Assembly: GCA_903916165.1 (NCBI GenBank)
Contig: CAIWVR010000160.1
Location: 1-6,261, forward strand
Source of the DNA: an uncultured Hyphomicrobiales bacterium
GTDB taxonomy: Bacteria; Pseudomonadota; Alphaproteobacteria; Rhizobiales; Beijerinckiaceae
Reading direction: 5' to 3'
DNA: 6,261 nt
The notes under the pieces are model-generated. The model saw only the letters and a program-made list of their open reading frames with translations, was not told the origin of the DNA and did not search any database. Position numbers and translations under genes: made by a program. Each line of letters starts with the position of its first letter. Positions within the stretch are counted from its first letter, which is position 1. This document shows, one piece after another, positions 1 to 5,526 of this stretch.

Positions 1-36
1 GCCCACGTCGCCTACGGCTCCTCGCGATGACGAGGC
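1..36. repeat. Fragment of a probable dispersed intergenic palindromic repeat
   Basis: Read on the minus strand, this stretch contains CGTCATCGCGAGGAGC followed by CGTAGGCGACG. It closely resembles the short repeat with core GTCATTGCGAGGAGC...GGCGACGAAGCAATCC that I know from intergenic regions of many alphaproteobacterial genomes. It includes a small hairpin, CCTCG (20-24) and CGAGG (31-35), around a 6-base loop. The left part of the element would lie outside the window. No second copy is visible here, so the repeat call depends on recalled similarity. It ends just before the ribosome binding site of the dehydrogenase gene. Confidence 0.5.
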
Positions 37-57
37 TGACCCTCAGGAGAACCACCC

Positions 58-1167
58 ATGAAAACCCGCGCCGCCGTCGCTTTCGCCGCCAACCAGCCGC
101 TCGAAATCGTCACGCTCGATCTGGAGGGGCCGCGCGCCGGGGAAGTCATGGTCGAGATCAAGGCGACCGGCATCTGCCATACCGATGCCTACACGCTGTC
201 GGGGCTGGACCCGGAAGGCATTTTCCCCGCCGTGCTCGGGCATGAGGGCGCAGGAATCGTGGTGGAGGTCGGGGCGGGCGTGACGAGCCTCAAGACGGGC
301 GATCACGTCATTCCGCTCTACACGCCCGAATGCCGCGAATGCGACTATTGCCTGTCGCGCAAGACCAACCTGTGCCAGAAGATCCGCATCACGCAAGGGC
401 GCGGCCTGATGCCAGACGGCACCAGCCGCTTCACCTGCGACGGAGCGCCGGTGTTCCATTACATGGGCACGTCGACCTTCTCGAACTATATCGTCGTGCC
501 GGAGATTTCGCTGGCGAAAATCCGCGAGGACGCGCCCTTCGACAAGGTCTGCTACATCGGCTGCGGCGTGACCACCGGCATCGGGGCCGTGATCTGGACG
601 GCGAAGGCGGAGCCGGGCTGCCGCGCCGTGGTCTTCGGGCTTGGCGGCATCGGACTCAACGTGATCCAGGGCCTGCGCATGATCGGCGCGGAGCAGATCA
701 TCGGCGTCGACATCAACGACAGCAAAAAGGCCATGGCCGAAAAATTCGGCATGACGCATTTCGTCAATCCGACGGAGGTCGGTGGCGACCTCGTGCCGTA
801 TCTCGTCGATCTGACGAAGGGCGGTGCGGATTATTCCTTCGACTGCACCGGCAATGTCACCGTCATGCGGCAGGCGCTGGAGTGCTGCCACAAGGGCTGG
901 GGCCAGTCGATCATCATCGGCGTCGCGCCGTCGGGCGCGGAGATTTCCACGCGTCCCTTCCAGCTCGTGACCGGGCGCGTCTGGAAGGGTTCGGCTTTCG
1001 GGGGCGCGCGCGGCCGCACCGATGTGCCGCGCATTGTCGACTGGTACATGGACGGCAAGATCAACATCGATGACCTGATCACGCACAAGCTGCCGCTCGC
1101 GCGCATCAACGAAGGCTTCGACCTGATGCATGAAGGCAAGTCGATCCGCAGCGTCGTGGAGTTTTAA
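58..1167 (+). CDS. adhC: S-(hydroxymethyl)glutathione dehydrogenase / class III alcohol dehydrogenase
   Basis: This cytosolic zinc enzyme oxidises S-hydroxymethylglutathione, the spontaneous formaldehyde-glutathione adduct, to S-formylglutathione with NAD+; the family also reduces S-nitrosoglutathione. The 369-residue length is normal for the class. Catalytic zinc ligands are visible as C40, H62 (GHE motif) and C169; structural zinc ligands are C92, C95, C98 and C106. The Rossmann motif GLGGIG is at 194-199, with D218 placed to bind the NAD ribose. R124 in GTSRFTC corresponds to the arginine (Arg115 in human ADH5) that defines class III and contacts the glutathione carboxylate. The ATG at 58 follows AGGAG (45-49) by 8 bases. 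No frameshift or missing key residue is seen. The usual partner, S-formylglutathione hydrolase, is not in the window and may lie to the left. The gene is also called frmA or flhA in other organisms. Confidence 0.96.
   Translation: MKTRAAVAFAANQPLEIVTLDLEGPRAGEVMVEIKATGICHTDAYTLSGLDPEGIFPAVLGHEGAGIVVEVGAGVTSLKTGDHVIPLYTPECRECDYCLSRKTNLCQKIRITQGRGLMPDGTSRFTCDGAPVFHYMGTSTFSNYIVVPEISLAKIREDAPFDKVCYIGCGVTTGIGAVIWTAKAEPGCRAVVFGLGGIGLNVIQGLRMIGAEQIIGVDINDSKKAMAEKFGMTHFVNPTEVGGDLVPYLVDLTKGGADYSFDCTGNVTVMRQALECCHKGWGQSIIIGVAPSGAEISTRPFQLVTGRVWKGSAFGGARGRTDVPRIVDWYMDGKINIDDLITHKLPLARINEGFDLMHEGKSIRSVVEF
1164..1167. other. Palindromic TTAA shared by two convergent stop codons
   Basis: The dehydrogenase stop TAA occupies 1165-1167 on the plus strand, and the amine oxidase stop TAA occupies 1166-1164 on the minus strand. 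The two convergent genes therefore overlap by four bases with no intergenic space, so any terminator for either gene would have to lie inside the other's coding sequence. Confidence 0.9.
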
Positions 1168-2402
1168 GCGCCAAGGCTTGCAAGCGCATCCTGCGCGGCG
1201 CGCTCGCCCGTCTCCCACGCGCCGTGCACGGTGGAGAAAAACCCCGGCGACACCGCCTCGCCCGCAAAAAACAGAGCCTCGCCCTCGGGCCGCGCCAGCA
1301 CGGCGCGCGCGCCCGAATGGCCCGGCAGCGCATGCGAATAGGAGCCCAGCGCAAACGGATCGCGCGCCCAGGACGAACAGGCGATGGGCGCAAGCCGCTT
1401 GCGGTAGCTCGACCCAAGCGCGTCCACGATCTGCCCCATCGCGACATCGGCAAAGGCCGCCATGCCGCCCGCTTCCAGTTCGCGCGCGAATTGCCCGCCG
1501 AAATAGGCCTCGATCAGCGGACGCCCGAAGGGTCGGATGTGGTAATTCGCCGTCGCCGTGCGGTCGGTGGCACCATAGAGACGCGAGTCGACCGGGAAGT
1601 CCTCCGCACCATCCAGCGCCAGAAACAGCTTGTCGGCCAGCCCCAGCGGCAAGACCGCCGCCGCCTCGACGCGCGCCGGCAAGGCCGGGCGAAAGCGCAA
1701 GGCGCCGGTGGCGATAAGATTGGTCGGCACGGTGACGATGACCGCCTGCGCGGTGAGCGTTCCCGCGTTGGTTTCCACCCGCAAGGGCCGCGCGCCGTGA
1801 TCGATCAACCGTGCGATGCAGCCAAAGCGGATCGGCAGCTCGACGCCGAGTTTTTCGATCAGCGCGCCATAGCCCTGCACGACGCGGAAATTCACCTCCG
1901 TGTCCTCATAGGCCGCATAATCGAGCACCGAGAGACGATCGGTCTCGGTGCCGTTCACATAGGTGGACATGGCATCGATCAGCGGCGTCCAGCGCGCGGC
2001 AGGATCGAGCAGGTCGGAGGCGGGACCCTCGCGGCCCGCTTGCGCCGCCTCATGCGCGCGCTGGAAAAACCGGCCCTGCTCGGCGCGATAGGCGCGCTGG
2101 TCGCCTGTCTCGAAGCCGCGCGCATCGGCGCTTTTCTGCCAGGGCGGCGTCTCGCGGTCGATCGCGAACCCCTGTTGCCCGGCCAGCGGCAGCAGCACAT
2201 TGCGATCTGCCGAATGGAGCCAGCCCGCGCCGAGATCGACGGGAAAGCCGCCGGAATTCTGCGTGAAGGCGCGCCCGCCCGCTCTTTGGCGCGCTTCCAG
2301 AAGGATGAAGGACGCGCCGCCACGTGCCAGCGACCGACCGGCGGCAACGCCCGCCGCGCCAGCCCCGATGACGATGCACTCAAAATCTGCCAATCCGCTC
2401 AT
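1164..2402 (-). CDS. Flavin-containing amine oxidase family protein (NAD(P)/FAD-dependent oxidoreductase)
   Basis: This is an FAD enzyme of the monoamine/polyamine oxidase fold, expected to oxidise an amine to an imine that hydrolyses to an aldehyde, with oxygen or another acceptor; the substrate cannot be told. An N-terminal dinucleotide fold is clear: GAGAAG at 13-18 and E36 of LLEAR to bind the adenosine ribose, followed by AGGRAFT (41-47) and DLGAGWLH (56-63). K258 in GLADKLF matches the lysine that contacts flavin N5 through water in this superfamily. W345 and the SYSHALPG segment (354-361) precede the C-terminal FAD motif [12 protein letters not shown] (377-388) and its [11 protein letters not shown] continuation. 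There is no signal peptide, so it is probably cytosolic. At 412 residues it is full length. The ATG at 2402 lacks a clear Shine-Dalgarno sequence (upstream minus-strand bases are CCCTCGC), so the start is less certain than the frame. A desaturase of the same superfamily is an alternative. Confidence 0.88.
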   Translation of the reverse strand: MSGLADFECIVIGAGAAGVAAGRSLARGGASFILLEARQRAGGRAFTQNSGGFPVDLGAGWLHSADRNVLLPLAGQQGFAIDRETPPWQKSADARGFETGDQRAYRAEQGRFFQRAHEAAQAGREGPASDLLDPAARWTPLIDAMSTYVNGTETDRLSVLDYAAYEDTEVNFRVVQGYGALIEKLGVELPIRFGCIARLIDHGARPLRVETNAGTLTAQAVIVTVPTNLIATGALRFRPALPARVEAAAVLPLGLADKLFLALDGAEDFPVDSRLYGATDRTATANYHIRPFGRPLIEAYFGGQFARELEAGGMAAFADVAMGQIVDALGSSYRKRLAPIACSSWARDPFALGSYSHALPGHSGARAVLARPEGEALFFAGEAVSPGFFSTVHGAWETGERAAQDALASLGA

Positions 2403-2445
2403 GCGAGGGACATAGGACGCGCGGCTGACAGCGTCCAGCGAGGCG

Positions 2446-2475
2446 TTGCCGGATCTCCTGCTGTGGCGCTATCAT
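2446..2475 (+). promoter_or_regulatory. Putative sigma70-type promoter for the ThDP enzyme pair
   Basis: TTGCCG (2446-2451, 4 of 6 matches to TTGACA) is followed after 18 bases by TATCAT (2470-2475, 5 of 6 matches to TATAAT). Transcription would begin near 2482 and leave a leader of roughly 35 bases before the ATG at 2517. It sits in the 114-bp divergent region between the amine oxidase and the pair. The ATG at 2474 falls within the -10 box and is not a plausible start. Confidence 0.45.
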
Positions 2476-2501
2476 GAACACACCGGCGACACGTCCGGGC
2501 G

Positions 2502-2509
2502 AGGGGGAG
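2502..2509 (+). promoter_or_regulatory. Ribosome binding site fixing the start of the ThDP PYR-domain subunit
   Basis: The purine-rich AGGGGGAG lies 7 bases before the ATG at 2517. It is the only strong Shine-Dalgarno-like tract in the intergenic region and supports that ATG as the start. Confidence 0.65.
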
Positions 2510-2516
2510 AGCGGGC

Positions 2517-3038
2517 ATGGACACGGCGGAGGCGCCTCTACAGGGCGCGGCGATCATCGCCGCCATCAAACAGGCGCGTGTGGACCATGTGCTGTCCGTG
2601 CCGGACCTGCACACCAGCACGGGCTTACTGAAACCCATTGCCAGCGATCCCGACCTGAAGCTGATCCGCGTCTGCAAGGAAGACGAGACGCTCGGCCTCG
2701 CCGCCGGCCTGAGCTACGGCGACCGGCGCGCCCTGATCCTCATCCAGTACACGGGCTTTCTCTATGCCATGAATGCGATCCGCGCCGTGGCCTGTGATCA
2801 TTCCATGCCGATCTGCCTGATGATCGGCCTGCTCGGCAAGGAGCCGGACACGCCATCGCGCGAGTCCGCGAAATTCGGCGTGCGCATCGTCGAGCCGCTG
2901 CTCGACGTGATGGGCATCGCCTACCACCGCATCGCGCACGACGCCGACGCGCAGCTGATCGCCCCCGCGATCGACGCCGCCTATGCGCACTCCAAACCCG
3001 TCGCTTTCCTCATCGAACGCCGCCCGGTGCATGCATGA
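2517..3038 (+). CDS. Thiamine-diphosphate decarboxylase, PYR-domain (alpha) subunit; sulfopyruvate/phosphonopyruvate decarboxylase-like
   Basis: This 173-residue protein is a single pyrimidine-binding (PYR) domain of the ThDP enzyme superfamily, as found in the alpha subunit of sulfopyruvate decarboxylase (ComD) and the N-terminal half of phosphonopyruvate decarboxylase. E55 in the RVCKEDETLGLAAG segment (51-64) aligns with the conserved glutamate that activates the thiamine aminopyrimidine. It is followed by LILIQYTGFLYAMNAIRA (73-90), corresponding to the family's ALLMQNSGLGNSINAL-type stretch. The C-terminal half is an ordinary alpha/beta PYR fold ending in VAFLIERRPV. It should act only with the PP-domain subunit encoded next, whose ATG overlaps this stop codon as ATGA (3035-3038). 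The substrate (a 3-sulfo-, 3-phosphono- or other 2-oxoacid) cannot be fixed from sequence. A frame-independent upstream ATG at 2474 was not used. Confidence 0.85.
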   Translation: MDTAEAPLQGAAIIAAIKQARVDHVLSVPDLHTSTGLLKPIASDPDLKLIRVCKEDETLGLAAGLSYGDRRALILIQYTGFLYAMNAIRAVACDHSMPICLMIGLLGKEPDTPSRESAKFGVRIVEPLLDVMGIAYHRIAHDADAQLIAPAIDAAYAHSKPVAFLIERRPVHA

Positions 3039-3598
3039 TCGACCGCAAGACAGCCTGGGCGCGTTTGGCCGCCCGCATCACGAATGAAATCGTCGTCGCG
3101 ACCTATTCCTCGGCGACCGACTGGATCGCGACCGTCGACCGGCCGCTGAATTATTTTTCCTTCGGTGCCATGGGCCTTGCCTCCTCGCACGGCCTTGGCC
3201 TTGCACTGGCGCGACCGGAGCGGCGCGTCCTCGTGCTCGATGGCGATGGAAGTCTGCTGATGAATCTGGGCACGCTCGTCACCATCGGCGCCGTCGCGCC
3301 CAAAAACTTCACGCATATTGTGGCGCGCAACGAGACCTATGAAGCCAATGGCGGCCATCCAATTCCGGGCCGCACCGCGCATTTCGCCGGGCTCGCGCGC
3401 GAAGCCGGCATTGCGAAATCCTATCGCATCGACACGCTCGACGCCTTCGAGGCTCTCATCCCCGCGCTGCTGCACGAGGACGGACCAATTTTTGTCGAGC
3501 TGATCATCGCGCAGGGCGTGCTTTCGCCGCGCTCCTACAAGGACATGTACCGCAAGGAACGCCGCGTCGCGTTCAGGCAGGCGCTGCAGGACGGCTGA
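3035..3598 (+). CDS. Thiamine-diphosphate decarboxylase, PP-domain (beta) subunit; sulfopyruvate/phosphonopyruvate decarboxylase-like
   Basis: This 187-residue protein is the diphosphate-binding (PP) domain partner of the preceding subunit. The ThDP/Mg motif starts at GDG (70-72) in VLVLDGDGSLLMNLG and ends about 30 residues later at N99 (ARNETYE), the expected spacing. The following ANGGHP (104-109) occupies the place of STGGQ or SVGGQ in ComE and phosphonopyruvate decarboxylase. The preceding FSFGAMGLASSHGLGLALARPERR (42-64) matches the family's glycine-rich entry to the PP domain. Together the two subunits (173 plus 187 residues) equal one fused phosphonopyruvate decarboxylase. The start overlaps the upstream stop (ATGA) and has no good ribosome binding site, which suggests translational coupling and equimolar production. 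The expected reaction is non-oxidative decarboxylation of a substituted pyruvate to the aldehyde. No sulfonate or phosphonate genes are in the window to settle which. Confidence 0.85.
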   Translation: MIDRKTAWARLAARITNEIVVATYSSATDWIATVDRPLNYFSFGAMGLASSHGLGLALARPERRVLVLDGDGSLLMNLGTLVTIGAVAPKNFTHIVARNETYEANGGHPIPGRTAHFAGLAREAGIAKSYRIDTLDAFEALIPALLHEDGPIFVELIIAQGVLSPRSYKDMYRKERRVAFRQALQDG

Positions 3599-3611
3599 CG
3601 CGTCTGCACGG

Positions 3612-3660
3612 GCAGCAATAGCGCGCTGGTCTCAGCGCAGCCATGTGGAGCTATTGCGGC
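3612..3660. terminator. Nested inverted repeat between convergent genes, possible transcription-end structure
   Basis: An outer 8-bp perfect repeat, GCAATAGC (3615-3622) and GCTATTGC (3650-3657), can be extended by GC/GC (3612-3613 with 3659-3660) across one mismatch. Immediately inside the left arm is a second perfect hairpin, GCGCTG (3623-3628) and CAGCGC (3633-3638), with a GTCT loop. An 11-base one-sided bulge (3639-3649) separates the inner and outer right arms. It fills most of the 67-bp gap between the convergent ThDP beta gene and the small membrane protein gene. Neither strand shows a T-tract after the stem, so it is not a textbook intrinsic terminator. It could be a bidirectional transcript-end or stabilising structure, or a repeat element. 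Confidence 0.4.
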
Positions 3661-3665
3661 AAAAG

Positions 3666-3899
3666 TCAGCCGCGGATGGGCTCGACCTTCAGGGCGGCGC
3701 GCACGAAATAATAGACGAGCAGGAGACCGAAGGCCGCGCCGATGATCTCGACGGCGCCGCTGACCAGTGGCGGCAGTCCAAGCATGCCCCCCAGAGCCCA
3801 GCCGGCTGCCCAGGAGATCCCCACAAGTTCGGTGCCGACGAGGATGGCGACGCTGATCACGGTGATCGCGTTGTCCCAATGGATCGGCTTGTCACTCAT
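3666..3899 (-). CDS. Small two-helix membrane protein of unknown function
   Basis: I do not recognise a named family. The 77-residue product has a short polar N-terminus (MSDKPIHWDN), a hydrophobic segment at about 11-40, a break at GLPP (41-44), a second hydrophobic segment at about 45-68, and a short basic tail (RAALKVEPIRG). An acidic residue sits in each segment (E24, E51), which is unusual for a simple anchor. Two inner-membrane spans with both ends on the same side are likely. The ATG at 3899 is preceded by GAGG (minus strand, 3908-3905) five bases upstream. The plus strand is also open here as an in-frame extension of the next gene, but the regular membrane pattern favours the minus-strand reading. 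The gene is convergent with the ThDP pair and divergent from the GGT-like gene, with no functional hint from either. Confidence 0.72.
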   Translation of the reverse strand: MSDKPIHWDNAITVISVAILVGTELVGISWAAGWALGGMLGLPPLVSGAVEIIGAAFGLLLVYYFVRAALKVEPIRG

Positions 3900-3910
3900 C
3901 GGAGCCTCGG

Positions 3911-3940
3911 TTGCGGTTTCACAGCTCTGCCCACTATATC
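3911..3940 (+). promoter_or_regulatory. Weak putative promoter for the GGT-like gene
   Basis: TTGCGG (3911-3916) and TATATC (3935-3940) are 18 bases apart, in the 73-bp divergent gap between the small membrane protein and the GGT-like gene. The same AT island reads TATAGT on the minus strand (3938-3933), a 5 of 6 match to TATAAT, but without a well-spaced -35 box. Divergent promoters sharing this island are possible. Each box alone is a weak match. Confidence 0.28.
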
Positions 3941-3972
3941 AATCCCCGCCACGGCGCAACCGGACAGGCTTT

Positions 3973-5526
3973 ATGACCTCCACCCCCCGCTTCACATTGG
4001 CCGCCGTCGCCGCGCCCGACGCCCAGGCCGCCACCATCGGCCGGGACATGCTGAGCCTCGGCGGCTCGGCGCTGGAGGCCGCGCTCGCCATGGCCGCCGC
4101 ACTGGCTGTGGTGATGCCGCACCGGGCGGGACTGGGCGGCGACGCCCAATGGCTCATCCGCGAGCCCGGCGGTCGCACACATGTGATCGATGCGGGCGGC
4201 CTCACCGGGGCCAAGGCGAGCGCCGCGCACTATCGCAAGGCCGGTCACCATGACATGCCACTGCGCGGCGCGCTGGCCTGCGCCACCGTGCCCGGTGCCG
4301 TCGCGGGCTGGGAACTGGCACTGGAGGCGACGCGCGCCTTCGGCGGGCGCCTTCCGCTCGGCGACCTGATGGCACCCGCCATCAAGCTGGCGCGCGAGGG
4401 CTTTACCCAGAGCGCGTCGGCTGCGCGGCCGCCTGACGATCTTGCTGACCTCGTGGGGGCACCGGGCTTTGCGAGAGCCTTTCTGGACGAGGGCAAGCTG
4501 ACCGGTGCCGGCATGGCGCGGATCGACACGAAGACGGGCGACCTGCTCGAACAGATCGCTCATGCAGGGCTGCATGATTTCTATCGCGGCGATGCGGGCC
4601 GCGAACTGGCAGCCGACATGGCCCGCATCGACATATCGCTCACGCGCGCCGATCTGGAGGCCTGCGAGGCCAAGGTGCGCAAGCCGCTGTCGCAGCGCCT
4701 TGGCGCGCGGACCTATGTCACCTCGCCCGCCCCGACACACGGCTTTTCGCTTCTGCACGCGCTGGCGCTGCATGGGCGTCTGAAGGCTGCGGCGCGCGAC
4801 GATTTTGCCTCGCTGCATGCCTTTGCCGAGGTGATCAAGCGAACACGGCCGATCGCGACGCCCTTTGCCCGCGACCCGGCGCAGGTGGAAGGTGATCCCT
4901 TGCGCTGGCTCTTGCCCGATGCGCTGGAACGCGAGATCCATGCCATGTCGAAAGACCGGGCTGCCATGGCTGCGCAAGGCGCGACATTAACCGCCAGCGC
5001 CTTCTTCGGAGCGGTGGACCCGACCGGCCTCGCGGTCGGCTGCGTGACGACGCTGGGCGAGGCTTTCGGCTCCGGCTGCGTGCTGGCGCGCACCGGCCTG
5101 CTGCTGGGCCATCGCGCGAGCGCCTTCTCGCTCGATCCGCGAGCACCGCATGTGCTGGAGCCCAAACGCCGCGCGCCCGGTGCCCCCGCGCCCGCGCTCT
5201 GCGTGCAGGATGAGGGCCGCGTCATGATGTTCGGCTCGGGCGATCCGCAGGTGGACCTGCAGATCGCCGTGCGCATCGCCGATGGCGTCGGCCTGCTGGA
5301 CGCGATCGAGGCGCCGCGCCTGAGCGTGGGCGACGGGAACCGGCTGCGCATGGAGGATCGCTTCGATCCCTCCGTCCTGCGGGCGCTCGAAAAAGCCGGC
5401 CACGAGATCAGCCTTGGCGGGGCAAGCGAGGATTTCGCCCCCGCCGGTGCCGTCCTGCGGCGGCGCGACGGCAGCGTCGAGGCGGCGCATGATCCGCGCA
5501 CGAACGGCCTGTCGAACGGGCTGTGA
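3973..5526 (+). CDS. Gamma-glutamyltransferase-family protein with an eroded active site
   Basis: This 517-residue protein has the gamma-glutamyltransferase (Ntn-hydrolase) architecture. The N-terminal part carries the fold hallmarks GRDMLSLGGSALEAALAMA (23-41), HRAGLGGDAQW (50-60) and TVPGAVAGW (105-113). The C-terminal part carries LAVGCVTTLGEAFGSGCV (353-370), FSLDPR (385-390) and a final AHDPRTNG. The autoprocessing and catalytic threonine of true GGTs aligns with S342 (TASAFFGAVD). Other glutamate-binding positions of the E. coli enzyme are also changed: Asn411 to G362, Asp433 to A384, the Ser-Ser pair to G403-A404, and the oxyanion Gly-Gly to D424-P425. The FRETAP arginine segment reads AGGLTG (74-79). 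There is no obvious signal peptide, unlike periplasmic GGTs. The ATG at 3973 has only AGG at 3966-3968; upstream in-frame ATGs overlap the minus-strand membrane gene and were rejected. Normal glutathione hydrolysis is doubtful. It may be a divergent Ntn hydrolase using Ser342, or a pseudoenzyme. Confidence 0.82.
   Translation: MTSTPRFTLAAVAAPDAQAATIGRDMLSLGGSALEAALAMAAALAVVMPHRAGLGGDAQWLIREPGGRTHVIDAGGLTGAKASAAHYRKAGHHDMPLRGALACATVPGAVAGWELALEATRAFGGRLPLGDLMAPAIKLAREGFTQSASAARPPDDLADLVGAPGFARAFLDEGKLTGAGMARIDTKTGDLLEQIAHAGLHDFYRGDAGRELAADMARIDISLTRADLEACEAKVRKPLSQRLGARTYVTSPAPTHGFSLLHALALHGRLKAAARDDFASLHAFAEVIKRTRPIATPFARDPAQVEGDPLRWLLPDALEREIHAMSKDRAAMAAQGATLTASAFFGAVDPTGLAVGCVTTLGEAFGSGCVLARTGLLLGHRASAFSLDPRAPHVLEPKRRAPGAPAPALCVQDEGRVMMFGSGDPQVDLQIAVRIADGVGLLDAIEAPRLSVGDGNRLRMEDRFDPSVLRALEKAGHEISLGGASEDFAPAGAVLRRRDGSVEAAHDPRTNGLSNGL

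Noticed and set aside
43..1218. Long open frame on the minus strand antisense to the formaldehyde dehydrogenase (391 codons)
   Set aside because: It is the GC-rich antisense shadow of a clearly conserved gene, with Arg/Ala/Asp-rich composition and no recognisable domain.
1224..2477. Long plus-strand open frame opposite the amine oxidase (417 codons)
   Set aside because: The composition is rich in Arg, Gly and His with no fold signal, while the opposite strand carries a full FAD enzyme.
2399..2677. 92-codon minus-strand frame ending in an ATGA overlap with the amine oxidase start
   Set aside because: Most of it is antisense to the ThDP alpha gene and it has no recognisable features; the ATGA overlap is probably chance.
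3742..3972. N-terminal extension of the GGT-like protein to an ATG at 3742
   Set aside because: It would overlap the membrane protein gene on the other strand, and the family homology starts only after the ATG at 3973.
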